Notes under the pieces: generated by a model | The model's database searches: none | Seen by the model: only the letters and a program-made list of their open reading frames with translations | Told to the model about the DNA's origin: nothing | Position numbers and translations under genes: made by a program | In this document: in pieces, positions 1 to 5,555 of the stretch | How positions within the stretch are numbered: position 1 is the first letter of the stretch | How the letters are laid out: each line of letters opens with the position of its first letter | Source of the DNA: Pseudorhodobacter antarcticus | GTDB lineage: Bacteria; Pseudomonadota; Alphaproteobacteria; Rhodobacterales; Rhodobacteraceae | Assembly: GCA_945897655.1 (NCBI GenBank) | Contig: CAMDHB010000158.1 | Coordinates: 1 to 7,628, forward strand | Reading direction: 5' to 3' | DNA: 7,628 nucleotides

Positions 1-13
1 TCTCCTCCTTCAT
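1..13 (-). CDS. Start of an unknown gene running off the window
   Basis: Only four codons are visible (M-K-E-E). The start is supported by a perfect Shine-Dalgarno AGGAGG (plus-strand 19-24) five bases before the ATG. Nothing can be said about the product. Its ribosome binding site overlaps the base of a strong hairpin described separately. It lies downstream of the leftward operon, 153 bp after the stop of the preceding gene, so it may be part of that operon or have its own promoter. Confidence 0.6.
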
Positions 14-20
14 CGAAACC

Positions 21-61
21 TCCTGTCTGACGGGTGGGAAGACCCCAATCGTCAGACAGGA
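21..61 (-). promoter_or_regulatory. Hairpin that would mask the Shine-Dalgarno of the next gene
   Basis: A perfect 12-bp inverted repeat (arms 21-32 and 50-61) can continue with a further 4 bp inside (35-38 with 44-47). In the leftward transcript the 3' arm ends in CAGGA and shares AGGA with the AGGAGG ribosome binding site of the gene starting at 13; the 5' arm begins with the complementary TCCT. No T-tract follows on either strand, so a simple Rho-independent terminator is unlikely. A translational switch or an operator palindrome for a DNA-binding protein are the two readings. Confidence 0.55.
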
Positions 62-166
62 AAGGCTTCAAACAAAGAGGAACGTTGAATTGAGGGCCGA
101 ACGCCAGCCCCAAGCGCCAATGCCGCGGAGCGGCTTAGTCCTCCCGCCCCTTGCGACGGCGTCACC

Positions 167-814
167 TTACGCCCAAGGTCGCACCTTCGGCATTGCCGCC
201 GTCAGCTCAACCTCGCGAAGCGTCCCGCCTGCCAGCAACCCATCCCGCACCCAGTCCAGCGCCTGCCACCAATCCTCATAGCCGCGTCGGGCGGATGCGA
301 TCTGTTCCAGATGCGGCCGCCAAGTGACAGGACAAGCTAGAACCTCGATGGTGCGCCACTTGCCGCGCAACAGTACGCGTTCGGTGCCTACCACGATGGT
401 GGTTGACCGCCCACCATGCTGATTGCATTTGACTTGGGCCGGTAGGCAGCGCGGGACCGCGCCGGGCATCCAGTCGGGCGTCAGGCCAGCGCGCGCCAGT
501 TCGGCCACGCGGATCGCCATCCGCTTGCCACCAAGACTGTCGGGGATCCCGGCAACGGTGGCGGCGATCACCTCGGCGTCCTCGTGGGTGTAGGTGCCGA
601 TCTTATGCTTTCCGCCGTCGATTTGACAACCCAACGCAGCCCTCTGAAACAGAACGTATTCCAAGCCAAAGCCGAAGCCTTCCTCGTCCACGTCCTGGGG
701 CAAAGGTAACTCCAGTTGCGCACGCTCAATGCGAAAAGCCCATTCCAGTGCGGCCTGCACGCCCAGTGCGCGCTTGACCCTTGCGCCCCGAGCGGCGGGC
801 ATCTGCCTTGGCAT
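167..814 (-). CDS. Unknown protein, 215 aa, last complete gene of the leftward operon
   Basis: I do not recognise a named domain. The protein is soluble, mixed in composition, with no signal peptide or membrane segment. Visible landmarks are an Arg/Lys-rich start, a conserved-looking FQRAALGCQIDGG stretch, GGKRMAIRVAELARAG, and a Trp-rich YEDWWQALDWV segment near the C-terminus. The ATG at 814 lies 2 nt beyond the stop of the upstream initiator-like gene. A GTG at 820 in the same frame would give a GTGA 4-nt overlap, matching the coupling style of the rest of the operon, and a G-run sits just before it; the two starts differ by two residues. Longer upstream extension is unlikely because it lies over the initiator gene. 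Its position suggests an early or replication-linked phage function (inference only). Confidence 0.75.
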   Translation of the reverse strand: MPRQMPAARGARVKRALGVQAALEWAFRIERAQLELPLPQDVDEEGFGFGLEYVLFQRAALGCQIDGGKHKIGTYTHEDAEVIAATVAGIPDSLGGKRMAIRVAELARAGLTPDWMPGAVPRCLPAQVKCNQHGGRSTTIVVGTERVLLRGKWRTIEVLACPVTWRPHLEQIASARRGYEDWWQALDWVRDGLLAGGTLREVELTAAMPKVRPWA

Positions 815-816
815 TG

Positions 817-1827
817 TCACCGCACCCCCCGCGCTCGGAGCCGTTCGGGTGTGACCAGTCCGCGCGCCAGCATCGCGTCGCGCGTCGTGTTGCTGATCGA
901 ACTGACCGGCAGGTAGTGGTCGGAATTCAGGATGTCGGCGTAGAAGACGGCCAGATCGGTGATGGTCGGCCGCGGCACCAGTTCTGGTTTGGCCTTTCGG
1001 TGCTTCTCGGCCATTCCTTGCGTCTTGCGTTGGACGGCGCGTTGCATGGCGCGGTCGAGCGCCTTCGGCCCGTCGGGCGGTTCGGGATGCTCTGTCCGGG
1101 ATGCAACGGCGACGGCGACGATTTCGTCCTGGCTCAACCCCAGCTTTTCCCGCCAGCGCTGAACATGCAGCCGTGGGGGCCAGCCCTGCCACCAACCCGG
1201 TAGAGCAGCTGCATCGAGGCCCAGTGCCGAAAGCAGCTCTTCGTAAAACTGATCAAAATCGGCATCGCGCGCTTGCGCGTCCTCCTCCTCCTTTACGGGT
1301 TTACTTAGAGGTTCTCTTACAAGGTTAGTGTCCGGATTTCGGACACGGCTTTCGGCATTTTCCGGACACGGCTCGGGGCAAAATTCGGACACGGCCTCGG
1401 GGTCAATCCCGTGTCCGAAATCCGGACACGGGTGGGACTCGGACTCGGCAGGGGCATCCATGCCACAAGTGCCCACACCCTTAGTGGTTTCTTCATCACC
1501 CGCCAGCCCGTGTCCGATTTCCGGACACGGAACCACATCAGCGGGTGTGAAGCCCGGTTCAAACCCCAGGATGTAGCGGGTCGGCAGCTGACGCTTGGTC
1601 GCCGGGTCAATTCGTGGCACCCGGCGCAACAGGCCTCCAGCCTCAAGCTGGCTGAGATGATCGTTCAGTGTGGACCGGCTGATCTCGCAATCATGGGCCA
1701 GCCGATCTTGCGAGGGAAAGCAGCCATAGTCGGGGTTGAACCGGTCGCACAGGTGCCAGAGCACGATCTTGGTGGCGGGCTTCAGCCCGCGCTGCTGGAT
1801 GGCCCAGACGGTGGCTTTGTGGCTCAT
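817..1827 (-). CDS. Winged-helix replication-initiator-like phage protein with internal iterons
   Basis: A 336-aa protein. Residues about 15-90 form a winged helix-turn-helix of the HTH_36/replisome-organiser type: a GLKPATKIVLWHLCDRFN helix, then FPSQDRLAHDCEISRSTL as the recognition region and a wing ending near TRYILGFE. Residues about 95-170 are a low-complexity linker with repeated CPEIGHG, CPDFGHG and CPENAE, because the DNA here carries repeated CGGACAC sites. A charged EEED segment follows, then a C-terminal domain with WREKLGLSQDEIVAVAVASR and a conserved-looking DLAVFYADILN tail. The domain layout (DNA-binding N-terminus, linker holding repeats, C-terminus) matches phage lambda O and similar initiators in form, though I see no direct sequence match to O. 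The start is an ATGA overlap with the VRR-NUC stop, with GAGGG eight bases upstream. A general transcription regulator is the alternative. Confidence 0.8.
   Translation of the reverse strand: MSHKATVWAIQQRGLKPATKIVLWHLCDRFNPDYGCFPSQDRLAHDCEISRSTLNDHLSQLEAGGLLRRVPRIDPATKRQLPTRYILGFEPGFTPADVVPCPEIGHGLAGDEETTKGVGTCGMDAPAESESHPCPDFGHGIDPEAVSEFCPEPCPENAESRVRNPDTNLVREPLSKPVKEEEDAQARDADFDQFYEELLSALGLDAAALPGWWQGWPPRLHVQRWREKLGLSQDEIVAVAVASRTEHPEPPDGPKALDRAMQRAVQRKTQGMAEKHRKAKPELVPRPTITDLAVFYADILNSDHYLPVSSISNTTRDAMLARGLVTPERLRARGVR
1291..1328. other. AT-rich stretch beside the iterons (possible unwinding element)
   Basis: About 23 of 38 bases are A or T in a window that is otherwise strongly GC-rich. 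It directly borders the outermost iteron, as the AT-rich unwinding region does in lambda-type and plasmid iteron origins. It codes for the NLVREPLSKPVKE part of the initiator linker. The role is inferred from position and composition only. Confidence 0.35.
1328..1530. repeat. Iteron cluster: eight CGGACAC half-sites inside the initiator-like gene
   Basis: The heptamer CGGACAC or its complement GTGTCCG occurs eight times. On the plus strand CGGACAC lies at 1340, 1363, 1386, 1423 and 1522, and GTGTCCG at 1328, 1411 and 1510. Sites 1340, 1363 and 1386 are exactly 23 bp apart, and the following bases are also partly repeated (a CTCGGGG block after the second and third copies). Three pairs form palindromes with a constant 5-bp spacer: 1328-1346, 1408-1432 (10-bp arms) and 1508-1530 (9-bp arms). 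The copies are translated in all three codon phases, so the conserved unit is the DNA and not the peptide. The likely role is the binding array of the initiator at a replication origin; autoregulatory operators are the alternative. Confidence 0.8.
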
Positions 1828-2216
1828 GGTGTGGCCCTCAGCGCTTGGCGGACGCGGCTGGTGAAGCCGTGATCGGCCAGCGCGCCCAGCGCATCGTCGA
1901 GGCTGCGGACCAGCGCCCAGCCAAAGCCCTGTGCCAGCACGCCGTCGCGAAATGCTTCTTGATCCGGGCGCAGGCGGCCCTTCGGTGCCTTCAGTTCCAG
2001 GAACAGGACCCGCCCGTCGCAAAGGATCATCAGATCGGCAAAACCGGCATGCACGCCCATGCCGACCAGGATTGCCTGACGCTTTGCACCGCGGGGCCCG
2101 GGTTCGGTCACCTCGTTGGCGCAGTGATGGATGATGGCCGTGCGGGGTAGGGCAAAACGCAGCGCCTGCACCACGGCGCGCTGCAGATCGGCTTCGGGGG
2201 TGCCGCGGCGCGTCAT
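1824..2216 (-). CDS. VRR-NUC domain nuclease, 130 aa
   Basis: A small stand-alone nuclease of the VRR-NUC branch of the PD-(D/E)xK superfamily, common in phage replication and recombination modules, where such proteins cut DNA with metal ions. Visible active-site pattern: E8 and Q12 in the N-terminal helix, N34, then GFADLMIL with D61, the ELK motif (E74, K76), and the DQEAF helix with Q86. The domain fills nearly the whole protein, so it is complete. The start at 2216 overlaps the stop of the upstream 79-aa gene as ATGA and is preceded by GGAGGG seven bases away. Its own stop overlaps the start of the initiator-like gene in the same way, suggesting coupled translation. Holliday-junction resolution or replication-intermediate processing is plausible; the substrate cannot be read from sequence. 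Confidence 0.88.
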   Translation of the reverse strand: MTRRGTPEADLQRAVVQALRFALPRTAIIHHCANEVTEPGPRGAKRQAILVGMGVHAGFADLMILCDGRVLFLELKAPKGRLRPDQEAFRDGVLAQGFGWALVRSLDDALGALADHGFTSRVRQALRATP

Positions 2217-2452
2217 AGCCCGGCCCTCCCTTGGTCGTCGCGCTGAGCGGCCCGCACGGGACGGCGCGCGTCGATCACCACCAGCAACACGCGGGCGTCC
2301 TTGCGCTCGACCTCTGTCGTGCCATGGGCGGCAAGGACATTGCAGGCCAGCCGGATCAGGTGGTCGCTGTGATGGGCGATATCCGCGATCACGGCGCGGG
2401 CCTCGGCCAGCCGGTCGGCGGGCCAGGTAGAAATGCGGGGTTGCAACTGCAT
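2213..2452 (-). CDS. Small unknown protein, 79 aa
   Basis: The sequence is mostly helical in appearance (RLAEARAVIADIAHHSDHLIRLACNVLA), followed by a basic, disordered-looking tail. No known domain is recognised. The ATG shares one base with the stop of the upstream HTH gene (TGATG) and has GGAGG eight bases upstream; its stop overlaps the ATG of the VRR-NUC gene. The tight spacing on both sides argues that it is a real gene. Because of a frameshift in the HTH gene, this frame is also open upstream, so unshifted translation of the HTH gene would run into this one as a fusion of 165 residues from the ATG at 2710. Confidence 0.65.
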   Translation of the reverse strand: MQLQPRISTWPADRLAEARAVIADIAHHSDHLIRLACNVLAAHGTTEVERKDARVLLVVIDARRPVRAAQRDDQGRAGL

Positions 2453-2710
2453 CACCGGCGACCTCCGGCACGGCGGCGGCGCGGGGCGTTCTGTTCCTGT
2501 TCCTCCAGCCATTCCTCGACGGCAGCACGGCGGTAGAAGACCTTGCGCCCTGCGCGCACCCAAGGGCGGCCCGATGCGCTGGGCCTCCCAGCGGCGCAGC
2601 GTGTCGACCGACAGGCCAAGTTCAAGCGCGAGGTCGAGGCGGCTGATCCAGCCGACCAGCAAGGTGCGGGGTTTTTCCTTCGGGTCTGGCATCGATCCGA
2701 GATGCGGCAT
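2452..2710 (-). pseudogene. AlpA/Xis-like helix-turn-helix protein interrupted by a +1 frameshift
   Basis: The intact protein would have 85 aa: an N-terminal part in one frame (residues 1 to about 49, with VGWISRLDLALELGLSVDTL and RRWEAQRIGPP) and a C-terminal part in the +1 frame (WVRAGRKVFYRRAAVEEWLE and a basic tail). Together they make a normal HTH_17/MerR-fold domain of the excisionase/AlpA type, usually found beside integrases as a recombination directionality factor or regulator. The frames meet at about 2561-2567, at CCC-TTG-G in the coding strand, where one base is surplus. The start at 2710 has AGGGAG about seven bases upstream. It may be an inactivating insertion, a sequence error or programmed frameshifting. 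It is the first gene of the leftward operon and is divergent from the integrase. Confidence 0.7.
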
Positions 2711-2776
2711 CTGTGTCTCCCTGTTCTGGCCCCGAATGCCGGGGCAGCTTGCAAGGACCAATGAGCGCAGAGCCGA

Positions 2777-2842
2777 AGGGGTGGCGGCGAGGCGGAGGGT
2801 GGCGGAAAGGATGCCTCCTTTGTGCCACCCCTTGTTTCATTG
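2777..2842 (+). repeat. Left arm of a 66-bp imperfect inverted repeat
   Basis: This arm matches the reverse complement of 3149-3214 at 55 of 66 positions without gaps, counted by hand. It contains two GGGTGGC motifs in one orientation and one GCCACCC in the other, so each arm is itself partly palindromic. The best conserved parts are GAGGCGGAGGGTGGC and GCCACCCCTTGTTT. Binding sites of the integrase, the HTH protein or a repressor are possible. Confidence 0.75.
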
Positions 2843-2975
2843 GAGATTTCGCGTTTGCCGGGTTGGCGCTGGTCGCGACGCAGGGGGCAGGAAGGGTAGA
2901 CCGATGCGCCTCAACATTGCGAACACCGGCAAACAGCCGGATTCGCCGTGTTTCACCGACATTCGTGGGCAAAGA

Positions 2976-3028
2976 GGGGGTGGCAACCGGCACGCCACCC
3001 GCGCCACCCATTGATTTCATTGGAGATT
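2976..3028 (+). repeat. Third, partial copy of the GGGTGGC repeat unit
   Basis: In direct orientation to the left arm: GGGGGTGGC, then two GCCACCC motifs, then TTTCATTGGAGATT, which is identical to 2835-2848. The 14-bp block therefore occurs at 2835-2848 and 3015-3028, 180 bp apart, each preceded by a near-identical GCCACCC unit. This indicates duplication of a protein-binding unit. Confidence 0.65.
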
Positions 3029-3148
3029 GGCCGTTTCAATGCGAGCCATTCGCGTGAGTCGCCCGGTTTCGGCAGCTATTCCGGGCGAAACCCTGTGCCG
3101 TGAGTACCCGCCGCGCCTGTAAACAAGGCCACGCCCTCACCGAAAACT

Positions 3149-3214
3149 CAATAAAACAAGGGGTGGCGCAAAGGTGGCGTCATCAATGCCACCCTCCGCC
3201 TCCCCGCCACCCTT
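3149..3214 (-). repeat. Right arm of the 66-bp imperfect inverted repeat
   Basis: Partner of 2777-2842 in inverted orientation, ending 68 bp before the integrase start codon. Similarity fades out over roughly the next 15 bases on the inner side (an ATTG-AG-TTTTCG-like tail). The position just upstream of the integrase suggests control of its transcription, or arm-type sites of the integrase. Confidence 0.75.
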
Positions 3215-3282
3215 GTCGGCATGCTTGCCTTGATAACCAGGCGAAACCACGCCTCATGTCGGATGCAACAAGGACCGGAACC

Positions 3283-4548
3283 ATGCCCGAACGCACCAAG
3301 CTGACCGAGAAAGTCATCCGCGACGCCGAGCCTGTGACAGGCCGGGACTACCAGATCTTCGACACTGAGGTTCGCGGTTTTGCCGCCTGCATCTATCGGG
3401 GTGGTGGCCGCGCTTTCACGCTGGACTATCGATATGCCGGGCGCCAGCGCCGGATGACCTTTGGGCGCTGGCCGGAATGGTCGGTGTCTGCCGCGCGGGA
3501 ACGGGCCAAGGAATTGCGCCGCGAGATCGACGCCGGGGGCGATCCGCTGGCCCAGCGCGAAACGAAACGCGAGGCCCCGCGCGTGACTGATCTGATCGAG
3601 CGCTACTGTGCAGAGCACCTGCCGAAGCTTTCGGCACGAAGCGCTGCGGATCAGAAATCGGCGCTGACCAAGATGGTGGCCGCGGTTTGGGGGCGGAAGC
3701 TGGTGACGGAGATCACACAGACTGATGTGGACAAGCTGTTGACCCTGATCGCCGAGGGCCGGGCACGCCCCCATAAGGAAAAGCCCAACAACCGGGCGCG
3801 CAAGCTGCAGGGTGCGAAGCCCACACCGGTGCGCGCCAACCGGATCGGCGAGGTGCTGCGCAAGATGTTCACGCTGGCCGTCCAGTGGGGATGGTGCGAG
3901 GACAATCCCGCCCAGCGCTTCCATCGGCGCACAGAGACCCCACGCGAACGGTTCCTGAGCAAGGAGGAGATCGCCAGCCTTGCCGCCGCGCTGGATGTTG
4001 CCGAGGACCGCCGTGCAGCGGACATCATCCGCATGCGCATGCTGACTGGCGCCCGTTTGGGCGAGGTACGTCAGTCCCGGTTCGACCAGTTCAACCTGGA
4101 ACAGCTAAGCTGGTCAAAGCCGCCCGCGATGACGAAACAGCGGCGGGTTCACCGCGTCCCGATCTCGGACGAGACCGCCGCTATCGTGCGCCAGCGCCTT
4201 CTACTGGTGCCGAAAGGAGCGCCATGGCTCTTCACCGGCGATACGCCCGGCCAGCCGGTGCAGGAAGTGCGCCGGTTCTGGGCGAAGATCCAGCAGGAGA
4301 CCGGACTTGCCGATGTCCACATCCACGACCTCCGCCACACCTTCGCGTCCTTGCTGGTCAGTGGTGGGGCATCGTTGGAGATGATCGGCAAGCTGCTGGG
4401 TCACAGCCAGACCCAGACGACCCAGCGCTATGCCCACCTGATGGACTCGCCCTTGCGCGCCGGTGTCGATGCCGTGGCCAGTGCTTTCCGGCCGAAACCC
4501 CGACTGGTCCATGACGCCGACGATCAGGGCGGCCGCAAAACTGCCTGA
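3283..4548 (+). CDS. int: Tyrosine recombinase / site-specific integrase (DUF4102 type)
   Basis: A complete 421-aa phage-type integrase that would catalyse strand exchange between attP and attB. Residues about 1-85 are an arm-binding DUF4102-like domain, about 95-230 the core-binding SAM-like domain, and about 235-400 the catalytic domain. The catalytic residues are all visible: R258 (TGARLGEV), K285 (MTKQRR), H348 and R351 (HDLRHTF), H374 (LLGHS) and the nucleophile Y383 (QRYAHL). Length is normal for the family. The ATG at 3283 fits the family N-terminus (KLTEKVIRDAEP) and has an AAGGA upstream; the frame is open to 3100, but the upstream residues look non-coding and overlap the inverted repeat. 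Divergent to the HTH operon and convergent with the next gene. The target is possibly the tRNA-fMet gene, a fragment of which lies at 7108-7154. Confidence 0.95.
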   Translation: MPERTKLTEKVIRDAEPVTGRDYQIFDTEVRGFAACIYRGGGRAFTLDYRYAGRQRRMTFGRWPEWSVSAARERAKELRREIDAGGDPLAQRETKREAPRVTDLIERYCAEHLPKLSARSAADQKSALTKMVAAVWGRKLVTEITQTDVDKLLTLIAEGRARPHKEKPNNRARKLQGAKPTPVRANRIGEVLRKMFTLAVQWGWCEDNPAQRFHRRTETPRERFLSKEEIASLAAALDVAEDRRAADIIRMRMLTGARLGEVRQSRFDQFNLEQLSWSKPPAMTKQRRVHRVPISDETAAIVRQRLLLVPKGAPWLFTGDTPGQPVQEVRRFWAKIQQETGLADVHIHDLRHTFASLLVSGGASLEMIGKLLGHSQTQTTQRYAHLMDSPLRAGVDAVASAFRPKPRLVHDADDQGGRKTA

Positions 4549-4573
4549 TGTGGCCCATCGCGGGTCCGCAGCA

Positions 4574-5173
4574 TCATGGGTCCTCGCGCCTCAAGGCTCT
4601 CCAGATCGGTGTGATCCTGCGCCGGATACTGCGGCCGTCAGGCATCTTCTTGCCGTCCGACTGGTCCGCGAACCACTCCTGCATCTCGGCAACCAACTCG
4701 GCTTGGGTCGTAGGCAGGCCTTGCTCGACAATCCGAACGACAAGGGCGACGATCATCCCCTCCCAATTGTAAGGTGAGGACGCGCCGGGTCCGGCCGGGA
4801 CGCGGCGCACGATTCCATACTCTTCCTCAAAGGCGTGGAAGTCCTCGGCCAGGATCAGCATGTCGGCAACTGCGACCGGAATGCCTGCGGCAGGATCCGT
4901 GATGATCTGCCACTCTGTGCTGCCGTGGGCCATGATGCGCCGCACCGTGCCGACGGCCGGGCCGGTTCCACAGCGCCGAAACAGCGGCAAGACCTCCATC
5001 GGAGAGATCGTGACCTGGCCTGCGACGACCGCATCGCCACAGCGCACGAGGCCGATCCCGGTCGTGATCCGCAGCTTGCCTGCGGCCGCCCAACCGGCCA
5101 CGTCGGCCACATTGCAGTTCCAGTGCGAGGCAGCGTCCGACAGGGTGTAAAATACGCGTGGTGGCAAGTTCAT
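4574..5173 (-). CDS. Unknown protein, 199 aa, convergent with the integrase
   Basis: No named domain is assigned. The N-terminus (VFYTLSDAASHWNCNVADVA, then GWAAAGKL, residues about 7-34) resembles the first helices of a MerR/HTH_17-like DNA-binding fold, so a regulatory role is possible. The middle is a beta-rich part (LVRCGDAVVAGQVTISPMEV; EWQIITDPAAGIPVAVADML), and the C-terminus holds TQAELVAEMQEWF and RSIRRRITPIWRAL, which look strongly constrained. It is soluble, without signal peptide. The ATG at 5173 has AGGAAAGGG upstream; the frame extends slightly further, but that start would lose the ribosome binding site. The gap to the integrase stop is only 25 bp, leaving no room for a classical terminator. 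From memory, proteins with this pattern occur next to integrases in Rhodobacteraceae, but I could not check this. Confidence 0.8.
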   Translation of the reverse strand: MNLPPRVFYTLSDAASHWNCNVADVAGWAAAGKLRITTGIGLVRCGDAVVAGQVTISPMEVLPLFRRCGTGPAVGTVRRIMAHGSTEWQIITDPAAGIPVAVADMLILAEDFHAFEEEYGIVRRVPAGPGASSPYNWEGMIVALVVRIVEQGLPTTQAELVAEMQEWFADQSDGKKMPDGRSIRRRITPIWRALRREDP

Positions 5174-5555
5174 GGATAACCCTTTCCTGAAAAATGGAGA
5201 GGGGAGACGCCGAATACCGCCTGCCACGCGCGGAAAGGCTCGCGCGTCATACCTGTCAAAAAGTCACCACCGGTTGGGCGCAGTTGCGCCGCCCGGACTA
5301 TGGGTGCTGTTTGTTGGACCTGTTTTTGCTTTTGGTTGAGGGCTGCTCACCTCATGCGTGCATCGTGCAATGGGCTTCGATTCGGAGCAAGAGGGCGGCA
5401 GCGACTGCTCTGTGGATAAGCGGAATTTTCGCCCGACGGGGAGACCTCTCCCGTGACGGGCGACGGCGGTCGCCACGGCTGGTCCTTCCCCGCCGCTCTG
5501 GCCTTGGACGGGCTATCAAGGCTAGATGAACCAGCAGCAGGATCAGTGAGGCGCG
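5174..5555. promoter_or_regulatory. Intergenic region with a consensus DnaA box
   Basis: About 380 bp between two divergent genes; I see no convincing gene. The open frames here have poor composition and no good start. Contents: a short palindrome GGCGCAGTTGCGCC near 5278-5291, a T-rich stretch around 5308-5338, and TGTGGATAA at 5411-5419, the complement of the consensus DnaA box TTATCCACA. A seven-codon reading frame (M-N-Q-Q-Q-D-Q, 5526-5549) with AAGG before it ends 6 bp before the next gene and could be a leader. Promoters for both flanking genes should lie here but are not clear. Confidence 0.5.
5411..5419 (-). promoter_or_regulatory. Single consensus DnaA box (TTATCCACA)
   Basis: An exact match to the consensus DnaA binding nonamer on the minus strand. 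It is alone: the nearest similar sequence, at the start of the 199-aa gene, matches only seven of nine positions. It may be chance or a host-factor site controlling the cargo gene. Confidence 0.3.

Larger units (their letters stand above)
2711..3282. promoter_or_regulatory. Divergent control region between HTH operon and integrase
   Basis: About 570 bp without a credible gene. It must contain the promoters for the leftward operon and the rightward integrase, but I see no clear -35/-10 pair. It is dense in GGGTGGC/GCCACCC motifs arranged in long repeats listed separately. A short hairpin (2729-2734 with 2740-2745, GCCCCG/CGGGGC) lies just upstream of the HTH start and could be an operator or a 5' UTR structure. 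Confidence 0.6.

Noticed and set aside
815..1195. Upstream extension of the 215-aa gene to 342 aa
   Set aside because: The extra N-terminus lies over the initiator-like gene and is Arg/Ala-rich shadow sequence; the ATG at 814 or GTG at 820 fits the operon spacing.
1328..1530. CRISPR-like array
   Set aside because: Repeats are only 7-11 bp with 23-bp periodicity and lie inside a coding gene; no spacers of constant length and no cas genes.
1828..2022. Upstream extension of the initiator-like gene to 401 aa
   Set aside because: The extension overlaps the VRR-NUC gene and has shadow composition; the ATGA overlap start at 1827 has a ribosome binding site and begins a normal MSHKATVWAIQ N-terminus.
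2729..2745. GCCCCG/CGGGGC hairpin as a terminator
   Set aside because: No T-run follows on either strand and it lies immediately upstream of the HTH start codon; at most an operator or UTR structure.
2433..3057. Several plus-strand frames over the HTH gene and the control region
   Set aside because: They are rich in Arg/Gly/Pro, lack good ribosome binding sites, and overlap either the HTH gene or the repeat region.
3100..3282. Longer integrase start (482 aa)
   Set aside because: The added residues are Cys/His/Pro/Arg-rich, come from the inverted repeat, and precede the normal family N-terminus.
5194..5529. 111-aa plus-strand frame in the gap before the cargo gene
   Set aside because: Composition looks non-coding, it overlaps the upstream region of the 199-aa gene, and no domain is visible.
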